From the NCBI RefSeq assembly GCF_005047355.1, contig NZ_SUMC01000004.1:1-64000 (forward strand): 64,000 nt of DNA, in the 5' to 3' direction. The notes under the pieces were generated by a model. The model had not been told where the DNA came from. It ran no database searches and was given only the letters and a program-made list of their open reading frames with translations. Each line of letters begins with the position of its first letter. Position 1 is the stretch's first letter. Positions 42,881 to 51,645 of the stretch are shown here, in pieces. This DNA is from Actinacidiphila oryziradicis (GTDB lineage: Bacteria > Actinomycetota > Actinomycetes > Streptomycetales > Streptomycetaceae). The position numbers and the translations under genes are program-made.

Positions 42881-43653
42881 TTGATTGTCTCCGGGCTCTC
42901 GGTGCTCTCGTTCGCCAGCAGGTGTACGGCGTCCAACGCTACCCGGCTGCCCAGTGCCACCCCGTCGGCGACCACCTCCCGGTGCGGGTTGTAGCCGCCG
43001 GTGGCCTCCTCGTCGACCAGTTCGTCCGCGTTCGCCCCGTCGATCACCAGCACCCCGCCCGCCACCAGCCCCCGCGTCGAGGCCAGCACCAGCAATGCCG
43101 ACAGCTCCATCTCGATCGCCGCGATCCCGGCCCGGGTGTACGCCGCGGCGGGCAAAGTCACGAACCCCGGCTGGAACGCCGCCCGCGTCCACACCACGCC
43201 ACGGTGGTACGGCGCACCGGCCTCCACCGCGGCCCGCCGGAGCGCCAGCACCGCTTCCGGCGCGCAGAACGCCGGGTACTCCGGCGGCAGCAGCTGCTGC
43301 GTCACACCGTCGTCCCGCACCGCCGCGTCCGCGATCACCAGGTCGCCGTCGAGGATTCCGGTACGGATCGCGCCCGCGGTGCCGAGCCGCAGGATGGTCC
43401 GTACGCCCGCGTCCGCCAGCTCCTGGAAGAGCAGGATCGCGCCCGGACCGCCGACGCCGTGCGAGGACACCACGAGCGGTGTGCCCTTCCACGTACCGGT
43501 GAAGGTGCGGTACTCGCGGTGGTGCGAGACCTCCTTGGCATCGTCCAGCAGCCCCGCGACCTCGGCGGCGCGGGCCGGATCGCCGACGACGACCGCGTGC
43601 GACGGGAGTCCGGTGCGGGGGACTCGGGTGATGGGCAGCAACTCAGTGGTCAA
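42877..43653 (-). CDS. Nucleoside phosphorylase (PNP/UdP family)
   Basis: A 258-residue trimeric/hexameric nucleoside phosphorylase: HAVVVGDPARAAEVAGLLDD, VSSHGVGGPGAILLFQELAD, ILRLGTAGAIRTGILDGDLV and the C-terminal IEMELSALLVLASTRGLVAG (Glu for ribose binding). The TTG at 43653 follows GGAG and gives the family length. It starts the four-gene unit phosphorylase - deaminase - molybdopterin enzyme - flavin reductase, each overlapping the next. It may act on methylthioinosine or inosine produced by the deaminase. Confidence 0.82.
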   Translation of the reverse strand: MTTELLPITRVPRTGLPSHAVVVGDPARAAEVAGLLDDAKEVSHHREYRTFTGTWKGTPLVVSSHGVGGPGAILLFQELADAGVRTILRLGTAGAIRTGILDGDLVIADAAVRDDGVTQQLLPPEYPAFCAPEAVLALRRAAVEAGAPYHRGVVWTRAAFQPGFVTLPAAAYTRAGIAAIEMELSALLVLASTRGLVAGGVLVIDGANADELVDEEATGGYNPHREVVADGVALGSRVALDAVHLLANESTESPETIK

Positions 43654-43750
43654 GGCGGACTCCAGGTCGGTGCGGCCGCGAACGGTGCCGTGGCCAGGAA
43701 GAGTGCGCCGAGCGTAACCACTGGGCGTACCGGCCCACGCGGTCGGCCTG

Positions 43751-44776
43751 TCAGGCCGCGAACCCCACATGCACATGGTCGTGATGGGTGTTGTCCGTGA
43801 AGAACTGATTGGCCCTCGCGCCTCCTGAAAGCCGGAGCGGGCCGCCGACGTTGTACGAGCCGGCCGCCGCCGCGTCCCGCATGAAGGACTCCACCAGCCG
43901 GCGCGACGTGCCCGGATCGACGACGGCGTGCCCGTCGATCTGCCATACGTCGAAGGCCCGGCCGCGCGGATGGTCACTGGGCCGGTTGGTGCCGAACACA
44001 TCCAGCGGATGCCCGGAACGCACCACGCTGATGTACATCCGGTACGTCCCGGCCAGTCGCAGCATCGCCCGCAGCACGCTCGGATGGATGTTCCCGCTGC
44101 GGATGTCGGCCTGCGCCGCGGGCGGCAGCACGATGCGCGAGTCGGCCAGCACCTGCCGGGCGGCGGAAGGCACTGACGCCAAGGCGGCGCCGGGCCGCGC
44201 CGGGTGGAGCGCGGTGACCTTCCAGCGCGGCTGCGCCCGGCTCAGACGTACGTCGATGGTGGTACCGCCCGCATGCCCCGGGGTCCACTGGCGGCACACC
44301 ACCAGCACACTCGCCGAGTCCGCCAGGATCCCGCCGTACTGCGCGTCGACCACCTGCAAGGCGGCCGCGTCGGCAGTCGGCAGCAGGGCCCCGGCCTGGT
44401 CCACCAGCGACGGGGACGCTCCGAGCGCCGCCACCCGCCGCTTCGCCGTTGCCGCGCCGCCCCGCCCCGCGGTCCAGGCCCCGATCGCCTCCACGAGCTG
44501 AACGGCACGCAGCTTCACAGCGGGGTCGACGTCATCCCGGTCCGGGCTCCATGCCGTGGTCGCCGGCAGACCCGACGGCGAGGAGGAAGCCGAGGACGGA
44601 TGTGTCACCGATGCCGATGCCGATGCCGCTGTCGACGCCGGCCCCGATGCCGGGGCGGTGGCCGTGGACTGCGAGGGACCGGCCGAGGTCTTCGGCGTAC
44701 CCGAGCAGCCCGCCGCCCCGAGCAGCAGCCCGCCTGCGCCGAACAGCAACGCCCGCCGGTCGAGCGCTTGTCCCAT
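43751..44776 (-). CDS. Twin-arginine lipoprotein with M15-like peptidase domain
   Basis: A 341-residue exported protein. Arg7-Arg8, a hydrophobic stretch and the lipobox LLGAAGC (Cys24) indicate Tat export and lipidation, followed by a long Ala/Ser/Thr-rich linker to about residue 70. The C-terminal 110 residues carry the M15-type zinc motifs GTNRPSDHPRGRAFDVWQID and TDNTHHDHVHVGF. A cell-wall D,D- or D-Ala-D-Ala carboxypeptidase-like role is likely, but the central 150 residues are not typical. Monocistronic; 98 bp from the phosphorylase gene. Confidence 0.78.
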   Translation of the reverse strand: MGQALDRRALLFGAGGLLLGAAGCSGTPKTSAGPSQSTATAPASGPASTAASASASVTHPSSASSSPSGLPATTAWSPDRDDVDPAVKLRAVQLVEAIGAWTAGRGGAATAKRRVAALGASPSLVDQAGALLPTADAAALQVVDAQYGGILADSASVLVVCRQWTPGHAGGTTIDVRLSRAQPRWKVTALHPARPGAALASVPSAARQVLADSRIVLPPAAQADIRSGNIHPSVLRAMLRLAGTYRMYISVVRSGHPLDVFGTNRPSDHPRGRAFDVWQIDGHAVVDPGTSRRLVESFMRDAAAAGSYNVGGPLRLSGGARANQFFTDNTHHDHVHVGFAA

Positions 44777-44918
44777 ACCACGCCTCCCATCACGTCCCCG
44801 TTGTCCCCCTACGCTCTACCTCCTCGGCCGGCGATCCGCCAATCCCCGTACTCGGCTGTCACGGTGCGGGTACGGTGCGTGCACCGAACGGGGCATTCTG
44901 GCAGGCGGTGGATGGCTG

Positions 44919-45362
44919 ATGGGCAACGATTCGACGCCGGGTTTCACCAAGGAGGAACTGCTGCTGGGGGTGGCCCTGCTCAAAGGCTTCGTCGAGGAGG
45001 ACGAGGAGGCGGTGGCCAGCCTGGAGGGCGAAGGGGCGGAGGACGCGGCGCAGGCGCTGCGCGGGATGGTCGCGCTGGCGCAGGTCCTGGTGTACGGGGT
45101 GATCGTGCCGCGGATGTGGGTGTACCAGAAGGGCGTGTCGTTCGAGTCGACGAATGATGTGCCCGAACTCAATCTGGCCACCTTTCTCGTCGACCGTTTC
45201 GAGGCCCGGGTGGAGGCGGCCCATCACTCGCCGGTCGTCCTGGCGATGTCAGCGGCGGAGCTGGTCGGCCTGATCCTGCAGTTCACCGACACCGAACCGG
45301 AGGAGGTGCCGGCGTTCCTCGACGGTATCCGTACCCGGGCGCTCGCCTCCATGACCGGCTGA
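44919..45362 (+). CDS. Conserved hypothetical acidic helical protein
   Basis: A 147-residue soluble, acidic, alpha-helical protein: GFTKEELLLGVALLKGFVEE, AEDAAQALRGMVALAQVLVY, ELNLATFLVDRFEARVEAAH. No signal peptide and no domain that I recognise. It lies immediately upstream of the XRE-DUF5753 regulator in the same direction with a 64-bp gap. The ATG at 44919 was chosen since the longer frame runs into the divergent lipoprotein gene. Confidence 0.7.
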   Translation: MGNDSTPGFTKEELLLGVALLKGFVEEDEEAVASLEGEGAEDAAQALRGMVALAQVLVYGVIVPRMWVYQKGVSFESTNDVPELNLATFLVDRFEARVEAAHHSPVVLAMSAAELVGLILQFTDTEPEEVPAFLDGIRTRALASMTG

Positions 45363-45426
45363 AGACTACGGCCAAGACACGTACCGTCGGCCACAATTCG
45401 GTCACCTTCCGTGGCATAATCTTCCA

Positions 45427-46305
45427 ATGGAGATCGCAGAGCGGCGGTCGGGCGGCGCTCCCACCGTCCTGCGGTTAGTGCTCGGCAAGCGGCTGCGTGA
45501 GCTGCGGGAGAATGCGGGGCTGTCCTTTGAGCAGGCCGCGCAAACGCTGGACGTCACCCATGCCACGATCCGCCGGATGGAGAAGGCCGAGGTGGGCCTG
45601 AAGATCCCGTACGTGGAGAAGCTGCTGCGGCTGTACGAGATCCCGGAGAGTGAGGCCGAGTGCTTCCTCACCATGGCCCGGCAGGGTAATGAGCCGGGCT
45701 GGTGGCACGATTTCCGCGATGTTCTGCCGGACTGGTTCAGCGCCTTCGTCAGTCTGGAGGGCGAGGCCAGCATGATCCGGGCCTACGAGCCGCATTATGT
45801 GCCCGGACTGCTGCAGACCGAGGAGTACGCCCGCGCCGTACTGGGCGCGGGGATGCCGAAAGCCTCCGCGGAGATGCTCGAACGGGCGGTGGCGCTGCGG
45901 ACCGAGCGTCAGAAGATGCTCGCCCGGCCCGACCCGCCGCTGCTCTGGGTGGTGATGGACGAGACGGTGCTGCGCCGCCCCGTCGGCGGACCGGATGTGA
46001 TGCGGGGCCAGATCGCCGCGCTGATCGAGGCGGCGAAGAAGCCGAATGTGCTTCTGCAGGTGATGCCGTTCGCGGCGGGAACACATCCGGCGATGTACGG
46101 GCCGTTCCATATCTTCCGTTTCCAGGTCCGGGAGTTGCCCGACATCGTGTGTGCGGAGAATCTTCGCGACGCGGTCTACTTCGACCGGTACGAGGACGTA
46201 TCGGTGTTCCTTGAGGCGCTGGACGGGGCGTGCGTGCAGGCCGAAGCGCCGCAGAGCACCGAGGACATCCTCAAGCGCCTAGGTGCGGATTTGCCCGGGC
46301 GCTGA
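45427..46305 (+). CDS. XRE regulator with DUF5753 domain
   Basis: A 292-residue Streptomyces-type regulator. Residues 15-75 form the HTH (LGKRLRELRENAGLSFEQAA, LDVTHATIRRMEKAE). The DUF5753 domain follows (IRAYEPHYVPGLLQTEEYAR, LLWVVMDETVLRRPVGGPDV, NVLLQVMPFAAGTHPAMYG). Such genes usually precede a DUF397 gene; none is seen here. CATAAT at 45415-45420 lies 6 bp before the ATG, so the mRNA may be leaderless. The 3' end overlaps the convergent kinase gene by 27 bp. Confidence 0.88.
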   Translation: MEIAERRSGGAPTVLRLVLGKRLRELRENAGLSFEQAAQTLDVTHATIRRMEKAEVGLKIPYVEKLLRLYEIPESEAECFLTMARQGNEPGWWHDFRDVLPDWFSAFVSLEGEASMIRAYEPHYVPGLLQTEEYARAVLGAGMPKASAEMLERAVALRTERQKMLARPDPPLLWVVMDETVLRRPVGGPDVMRGQIAALIEAAKKPNVLLQVMPFAAGTHPAMYGPFHIFRFQVRELPDIVCAENLRDAVYFDRYEDVSVFLEALDGACVQAEAPQSTEDILKRLGADLPGR

Positions 46306-47406
46306 GTGACCGGCGGCACTGCCGCCGACAGGAAGGGCGGCCCGCAGCCGGACCAGGAGGCGTCGGCCGGCCGGGGTGGTGAACCACTGGGCGTGCTCGG
46401 TGAAGTAGTCGTAGGCGAGCCCGGCGTTCTCGGCGGAGCCCACGACGCCGTGGAAGTACCCCATCTCCGAGAGCGCGAACTCCGCGTGCACCAGCGGCAG
46501 CAGCTCCGGCAGGGCAGCGGCCTCCACCGCACTCAGCGGCCGCACCGACGTGTAGCCGTCCAGCAGGGCGTCGAGGTCGTCATAGCGCACCGGACAGGAA
46601 GGCTCCAGCCACTGGATGACGTTCCGCTCGATGGCGGTGGCCAGATCGTGGACGGCCGTCGTACGGTCGCTGAGCCCGAAGTCCAGAATGGTCGACACCT
46701 CGGAGCCGGCCTCGTCCCAGAGCAGGTTGGAGGCATGCCAGTCGTTGTGCGTCCACAGCGGTTCCAGCTTGCCGAGCAGCGGCGCCAGCCGCTCGTGGAA
46801 GGGCAGATGGATCCGCGCGGTGTCCGCTCGCCAGGCCCGGCCCTCCAGCGCGGCGGCGAGCGCCGGGCGGTCCGCCACGTATCGCTCCAGCGCGCCCAGC
46901 GGGTCCTCGGGGTCGGCGAAGACGGTGAACGACGACACCAGGGGCTGCACCGCGCGGCGCGGCGCGTCATACCCCTCCGCCGCCAGGTGCAGCCCGGCGA
47001 GCGCGACACCGGCTGCCCGGGCGTGTCGAGGGGAGGTGAACGGCGACCAGGACAGCGCGTCCTGGTACAGATCGGCACCCTCGCCGGCGGTGTGCACCTC
47101 GTAGACCCACTCGCCGAGCCGGACCGCCGCCAGCACCTCCACCACCGGGGCGCCGCGCCCGCGCAGGTGCCGCAGGAAGGCATGCTCCTCGGCCAGCCCC
47201 TCCACCGTACGGACCGACGCATGCTGCCGCTTGACGAAGAGCAGCCGCTCCTGTTCCACCAGCGCGGCCGCCGACAGCGGGCGTGGGCTGTGCCAGAGCA
47301 CCCGTACCGGCGCACCCAGTACCCGCCCGACCTCCGCCGCCGTCAGCGGCGGCCAGTCCGGGGCTACGGGTTCGGTGCCCATGCCGTGGACGAGGTGCCC
47401 GGTCAT
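46279..47406 (-). CDS. APH-family phosphotransferase
   Basis: A 375-residue aminoglycoside/choline-kinase-like phosphotransferase: LLFVKRQHASVRTVEGLAEE, the catalytic loop LWTHNDWHASNLLWDEAG and the metal site STILDFGLSDRTTAVHDLA. Its ATG overlaps the ABC ATPase stop (ATGA), making it the last gene of a four-gene transporter operon. With an NMT1/THI5-type binding protein upstream, phosphorylation of an imported thiamine precursor or related molecule is a reasonable guess, rather than antibiotic resistance. Confidence 0.82.
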   Translation of the reverse strand: MTGHLVHGMGTEPVAPDWPPLTAAEVGRVLGAPVRVLWHSPRPLSAAALVEQERLLFVKRQHASVRTVEGLAEEHAFLRHLRGRGAPVVEVLAAVRLGEWVYEVHTAGEGADLYQDALSWSPFTSPRHARAAGVALAGLHLAAEGYDAPRRAVQPLVSSFTVFADPEDPLGALERYVADRPALAAALEGRAWRADTARIHLPFHERLAPLLGKLEPLWTHNDWHASNLLWDEAGSEVSTILDFGLSDRTTAVHDLATAIERNVIQWLEPSCPVRYDDLDALLDGYTSVRPLSAVEAAALPELLPLVHAEFALSEMGYFHGVVGSAENAGLAYDYFTEHAQWFTTPAGRRLLVRLRAALPVGGSAAGHSAPGQIRT

Positions 47407-48161
47407 GGGATCAGCCTGCCCTGGAGAGTCCCGAGAACATGCCGCTCGGCCGCCGCGAATGCCGGCTCGGTGAGGTCGTCGATGCCGCGCGGCCGGGGGA
47501 GCGGCACCTGTATGCGCTCGATGACCGTGCCCGGGCGAGGCGAGAGTACATGCACGGTGTCGGCCAGCAGCACGGCCTCGCGGATGTCATGGGTGACCAG
47601 GACCACCGTCCAGCGGTACCGCTGCCACATGTCCGCGAGCCACAGCTGCATCTCGGTGCGGGTCAGCGAGTCAAGAGCGCCGAAGGGCTCGTCCAGGAGC
47701 AGCACGGGCCGCTCCAGCACCACCGTGCGCAGCAGGGCGGCGCGCTGCCGCATACCGCCGGACAGCTGGAAGGGATACGAGCCCTGGAAGCCGTCCAGGC
47801 CGAACACCCCGAAGAGCTCACCGGCCCGCCGCCGCGCCTCGCGCCGCCGTACGCCCTGCGCCTCCAGCCCCAGCGCCGTGTTGTCCAGGACGGTCCGCCA
47901 GGGGAAGAGCAGGTCCTTCTGGGGCATGTACGCCACCTGCCCGGACCGCAGGTCGGCCGGCTCCCCGTCGATCAGCAGATCGCCGGTGGAGGGCGTGTCC
48001 AGCCCGGAGACCAGATTGAAGAGCGTGCTCTTGCCACTGCCGCTCGGCCCGATGACGGCGGCGAACTCGCCGGGCCGTACCGCCAGGTCGAGGTCCCGCA
48101 GCACCTCGAGGCCGCCGAAGGACTTGCCGACGCCATGGATGTCCAACCGGAGATCTGTCAC
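47403..48161 (-). CDS. ABC transporter ATPase (SsuB/ThiZ/TauB type)
   Basis: A 252-residue ATPase: Walker A VIGPSGSGKSTLFNLVSGLD, Q-loop YMPQKDLLFPWRTVLDN, signature LSGGMRQRAALLRTVV, Walker B PVLLLDEPFGALD and H-loop VVLVTHDIREAVLLAD. The GTG at 48161 overlaps the permease stop (GTGA) and is preferred to an upstream start inside the permease gene. It energises the importer with the permease and the binding lipoprotein. Confidence 0.9.
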   Translation of the reverse strand: MTDLRLDIHGVGKSFGGLEVLRDLDLAVRPGEFAAVIGPSGSGKSTLFNLVSGLDTPSTGDLLIDGEPADLRSGQVAYMPQKDLLFPWRTVLDNTALGLEAQGVRRREARRRAGELFGVFGLDGFQGSYPFQLSGGMRQRAALLRTVVLERPVLLLDEPFGALDSLTRTEMQLWLADMWQRYRWTVVLVTHDIREAVLLADTVHVLSPRPGTVIERIQVPLPRPRGIDDLTEPAFAAAERHVLGTLQGRLIP

Positions 48162-49003
48162 GACCGGTCCTCTTCCGTCAGCGCCCGCTCCCACGGCATG
48201 ACCAGCCGCTGGAGCAGATAAGTGGCCCCGAAGAGGGCGATGCTGAGCCCGGCGGTCACCGCGACCGCCGCGAATACCAGGTCGGTGCGGAAGGCGCTCT
48301 TCTGCGCCTGCATGTAGATGCCCAGACCCTTCTCCGCACCCGCGTACTCGGCGAAGACCGCGCCGACCACCGCATAGGTGATACTCACCCGCAGTCCGGC
48401 GAAGAAGTACGGCATGGCGCTGGGCACCCGTACCAGCCGGAAGATGCGCAGCCGTCCGGCGCCCAGCGAGCGCAGCAGCCGCATCGCCTCACGGTCGGTG
48501 GAGGCGAATCCGGCGGCCAGGTTGGCGGCCAGCGGGAAGAAGGTGGTGAGGGTGACCACCAGCATCTTCGGCAGCAGGCCGAAGCCGAACCAGATGATCA
48601 GCAGCGGCGCGACGGCGACGATCGGGATCGTCTGGGAGGCCACCAGCAGCGGATACATGCCCCGGCGCGCCGCCGGCGAGAAGTCCAGCAGGATCGCCAC
48701 CAGCCACGCCGCGACAAAGGAGACGCCGAAGCCGAGCACCGTCTCCTGCAATGTGGGCACGGTGTTGTCCCACAGGTCGGTACGGTTGGCCCAGCCCTGC
48801 GCGACGACGCGGGCCGGGCTGGGCAGTGTGGCGGGGTCCACCCCGGCCGCGCTGGTGTAGACCTGCCACCCGGCGATCACCACGGCCAGCAGCACCACCG
48901 GCGGCCAGACGGCCGTCAGTGCCCGCCGGACGGTTTTCCGCCGTCGCTGCCGGCGCTGCCGGCGCTGCTGCTCCTGCTGCTCCTGCCCCTGGTGCTCCGC
49001 CAT
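48158..49003 (-). CDS. ABC transporter permease (SsuC/ThiX type)
   Basis: A 281-residue membrane protein. After an unusual Gln/Arg-rich cytosolic start (about 25 residues) come about six hydrophobic segments and the EAA loop AMRLLRSLGAGRLRIFRLV that docks the ATPase. The ATG overlaps the binding-protein stop (TGATG). Same family as permeases for taurine, sulfonates and pyrimidine thiamine precursors. Confidence 0.88.
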   Translation of the reverse strand: MAEHQGQEQQEQQRRQRRQRRRKTVRRALTAVWPPVVLLAVVIAGWQVYTSAAGVDPATLPSPARVVAQGWANRTDLWDNTVPTLQETVLGFGVSFVAAWLVAILLDFSPAARRGMYPLLVASQTIPIVAVAPLLIIWFGFGLLPKMLVVTLTTFFPLAANLAAGFASTDREAMRLLRSLGAGRLRIFRLVRVPSAMPYFFAGLRVSITYAVVGAVFAEYAGAEKGLGIYMQAQKSAFRTDLVFAAVAVTAGLSIALFGATYLLQRLVMPWERALTEEDRS

Positions 49004-50046
49004 CACTGCCCCGGCAGGAATTTGGTGGTGAAGAAGGTCGAGGCGTCGGGGGCCTTCGTCAGCTTCTTGCCATTGGCGTCGGAGAGCAGCCCGGCCTTGA
49101 ACTCGAAGTCCGCGAAGGCCTGCCAGCGCTCCTTGCTCTGGCCGCCGATGCTGTTGTCGGCGGCCCGGTAGTAATCCTTGGCGAGCAGCTGCTCGCTCTC
49201 CTTCACCAGTTCGGTGTTGGTGAGCACGCTCTTGTTCGCCTTGATGAGCAGGTCGGCGGCCTTGTCCGGGTTGTCGGCCGCGTACTCGTATCCCTTGTTC
49301 ACCGCTGCCAGGAACTTCTTGGCGATCGCCGGATTCTTGGCCAGATACTGGTCGGAGGAGGCGATGACGGTGGAGTAGATCGCCGGGAAGCCGTAGTCGG
49401 AGAGCTGGAAGTTCTTCAGCGGCTTGCCGGTGAGCTTCGCCTCCAGGCCCTCCCAGGTCGGCTCCGGCATCGCGAAGTCGGCTTTGCCGGCGTAGAGCGC
49501 GGCGTAGGCGGACGTGTTGAGCGTCACCTCTTTGAAGTCACCCTTGCCCCCCGCGTTCTGGATCACCTTCTGCAGCAGCGGCTTCTCGTAGGGGGCGCCG
49601 AAGCCGGCGTAGGTCTTGCCGTCCAGGTCCTTGGGCGAGGAGATGTCCGTGCGGTTCGCCCGGACCGCGACCGTGACATCGGTCTTCTGGGTGACCGCGT
49701 AGACGGAGGTGATGTCCTGCCCGGCGGCGCGCGCGGTGGTGATGCCCTCCTGGTAGGAGATGCCGAAATCCGCCTTGTGGTTGGCGATCAGCGTCTCGGG
49801 GGCGGTCGAGCCGTACGGGACGATCTTCAGGTCGATCCCGGCCTTCTTGAACCAGCCGAGCTGCTGGGCCACGTATATGCCGGTGTGGTTGGTGTTGGGC
49901 GTCCAGTCCAGGGCGAGAGTGACCCGGGTGGCGCCGCCGCTCCCGTCGGCCGAGGACGAGCTGCCGCCGGAGGAGCAACCGGTGGCCATCAGCAGGGCGG
50001 CCGCTGTCACGACGGGCACGGTACGGAGAAGATCAGGGCGTCTCAT
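49003..50046 (-). CDS. NMT1/THI5-like substrate-binding lipoprotein
   Basis: A 347-residue exported lipoprotein (lipobox Leu-Met-Ala-Thr-Gly-Cys24). The binding domain is of the NMT1/THI5-like type: LALDWTPNTNHTGIYVAQQL, GWFKKAGIDLKIVPYGS, HKADFGISYQEGITTARAAG, VNKGYEYAADNPDKAADLLI. DWTPNTNHTG is the characteristic motif of ThiY-like proteins binding formylaminopyrimidine or HMP. It is the first gene of a transporter-kinase operon. No thiamine-pyrophosphate riboswitch is seen in the upstream sequence. Confidence 0.87.
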   Translation of the reverse strand: MRRPDLLRTVPVVTAAALLMATGCSSGGSSSSADGSGGATRVTLALDWTPNTNHTGIYVAQQLGWFKKAGIDLKIVPYGSTAPETLIANHKADFGISYQEGITTARAAGQDITSVYAVTQKTDVTVAVRANRTDISSPKDLDGKTYAGFGAPYEKPLLQKVIQNAGGKGDFKEVTLNTSAYAALYAGKADFAMPEPTWEGLEAKLTGKPLKNFQLSDYGFPAIYSTVIASSDQYLAKNPAIAKKFLAAVNKGYEYAADNPDKAADLLIKANKSVLTNTELVKESEQLLAKDYYRAADNSIGGQSKERWQAFADFEFKAGLLSDANGKKLTKAPDASTFFTTKFLPGQ

Positions 50047-50071
50047 GACGGAGGGGGTTCCTTCTTGGGTG

Positions 50072-50120
50072 CGGGGTGCGGGGTGCGGGGTTGCGGGGTG
50101 CGGGCTGCGGGGTGCGGGCT
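50072..50120. repeat. GCGGGGT microrepeat upstream of the binding-protein gene
   Basis: About seven imperfect copies of TGCGGGG or TGCGGGCT follow one another between the binding-protein start and the NUDIX gene. They lie at the place expected for the 5' untranslated leader of the importer operon. Such slippage-prone repeats could alter promoter or leader spacing; there is no direct evidence of a role. Confidence 0.6.
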
Positions 50121-50215
50121 TCAGAGGGGCGGTAGGGCGGGACAGAGCGCGCTGCTGGTCCGTATGAAGTGCGGCGGCATCCGCCGGGTCAGCTCACCGG
50201 CCTGGCCGTGGCGGC

Positions 50216-50692
50216 TCACCGTTCCCACCCCCAGAGCGAGAACGGCTCGCGGCGCCGGATGTGCCCGAGCGCCTGCATAGCGGGCGCCGCGGTGTTCGGC
50301 GGTACGGAGTCCAGTGGCCACCAGCGCACCTCGGCGCAGCGGTGCGGCTCGGCGTTCACCGGCTCGCCGGTCCACACATGCAGCCCGAAGTAGACATCGA
50401 TCCAGGCGTACGAGGTCCCGGGAGTGCGGCAGTGCATCGTGTGCAGCAGCTCCAGATCGGTGCCGGCCACGCCCACCGCCAGCTCCTCGCCCAGTTCCCG
50501 GGCGAGCGCGGAGACCACGGACTCGCCCGCGTCCACATGCCCGGCAGGCAGGTGCCAGTGGCCGTCGTACCAGCCGGTGCCGGCCCGGAGCTCCAGGAGC
50601 ACGGCGTCATCGCGCAGCAGCAGCCCGTACACGCCGATCATCTCGTGATGGCGCGGCACCCCATTGACAACAAGCGCGGAATCCAAATCCAT
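50216..50692 (-). CDS. NUDIX hydrolase
   Basis: A 158-residue pyrophosphohydrolase. The Nudix box is complete: GHVDAGESVVSALARELGEE, preceded by WYDGHWHLPAG. The substrate is some nucleoside diphosphate derivative; the family does not allow more. The ATG at 50692 is preferred; a TTG lies two codons upstream. It sits 169 bp upstream of the importer operon on the same strand. Confidence 0.88.
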   Translation of the reverse strand: MDLDSALVVNGVPRHHEMIGVYGLLLRDDAVLLELRAGTGWYDGHWHLPAGHVDAGESVVSALARELGEELAVGVAGTDLELLHTMHCRTPGTSYAWIDVYFGLHVWTGEPVNAEPHRCAEVRWWPLDSVPPNTAAPAMQALGHIRRREPFSLWGWER

Positions 50693-50694
50693 GG

Positions 50695-50829
50695 TCAATG
50701 CACCCCTGCATCCAGCAGGTGGCCGGCGAAGCCATCGGTGAACGGGCGCTCCCGCCCTGCCGCGTACGCCGCCGCGCCATGCCCCGCTGGCCAGTGGGCG
50801 TACGTGCCCATCCGCATGTCGTCGATCAC
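50695..50829 (-). pseudogene. Short C-terminal-looking fragment upstream of NUDIX gene
   Basis: From a GTG at 50829 the frame reads VIDDMRMGTYAHWPAGHGAA, then RERPFTDGFAGHLLDAG and stop, just overlapping the NUDIX start region. It looks like the tail of a larger protein, but I do not recognise it and there is a stop codon close upstream. It may be a remnant or a small gene. Confidence 0.3.
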
Positions 50830-51050
50830 TCCCCAGCGCCCTTCCGCGTCGGTTCAGGTCGGGGCGATCAATGTCAGCGGCCGGGCGATCAGCGGCCGGG
50901 AGAAATAGGGGATCACGCCTTCCAACAGCGCCAGTCTACGGTCCTGCCCCGAGGCGTCCGCGGCGAGCCCCCGCGCATATTCCGGCAATCGCCGAACCGT
51001 CTGTACCCCATGCTGAAGCGGTGGTACGAAACGAACACGAACGCCCCGGC

Positions 51051-51230
51051 AATCCTCTCGCCGCCCTGGTGAACGGCCGCGCCTGGACCGCCGGCGAGCA
51101 CCTGGGCCGGCTTGCCGCGGGCGGGCTGCTCGCCGAGAAGCGCCAGGGCCGGTACCGCTACGTACGCCTCGCCGACCCGCACAGCCCGGCCTGGTACGCC
51201 GCCCGCACCACCTCGCCATCGAAGACGCCG
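51051..51230 (+). pseudogene. ArsR-family regulator remnant
   Basis: The frame contains NPLAALVNGRAWTAGE joined directly to HLGRLAAGGLLAEKRQGRYR and YVRLADP. This is the winged helix of an ArsR/SmtB regulator in which the recognition-helix region between TAGE and HLGRL has been lost, so it cannot bind DNA normally. No start or C-terminal part is convincing. Confidence 0.55.
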
Positions 51231-51360
51231 ACCTGGAAATCCGGGGCCACGCGGATCCAGGACTTGAGTCTCCAGTGACGGGAGACGCGAAGCCCTGTAC
51301 GCGGTACGGAAGATGCCACGCGGCCGCAGCGGAAGCGGCCGGACCGCCCCTGGCGGGCCG

Positions 51361-51590
51361 TCACCAGGGCCGGGTGTACGGATGCCGCGGAGCGTCCACC
51401 ATCTGCCGGGCGGGACCGGTCTCGACGACCTTGCCCTGGGAGATGACGACGAGGCGCCGGGCGCGGTCGGCAGCGCCAGATGGTGCCTGATGAGCAGCAC
51501 CGCGGTGCCCGACTCGCGGGTCATGGTTTCGATGCGGCCGAGGATCTGCCGCTGGACGGTGACGTGACGTCCGGTGTCCACTCCAGACCC
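51361..51590 (-). pseudogene. Peptide ABC ATPase (DppF/OppF-like) C-terminal remnant
   Basis: Two frames together give VTVQRQILGRIETMTRESGT, AVLLI, and then, after a shift near 51455, RRLVVISQGKVVETGPARQM with APRHPYTR. This is the end of a dipeptide/oligopeptide transporter ATPase (the VETG and HPYT motifs). The Walker motifs are gone. It lies just downstream of the peptide-binding lipoprotein gene, so the locus once had a full transporter. Confidence 0.7.
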
Positions 51591-51645
51591 GGATCGGCCG
51601 CGCGGGGCCTGGGCGCAAGGGCCCGGGTTCCGCGCGGCCGGCTGA

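Noticed and set aside
44556..44918. Longer start for the hypothetical gene at 44919
   Set aside because: The extension would run antisense through the signal region of the divergent lipoprotein gene and has arginine-rich shadow composition.
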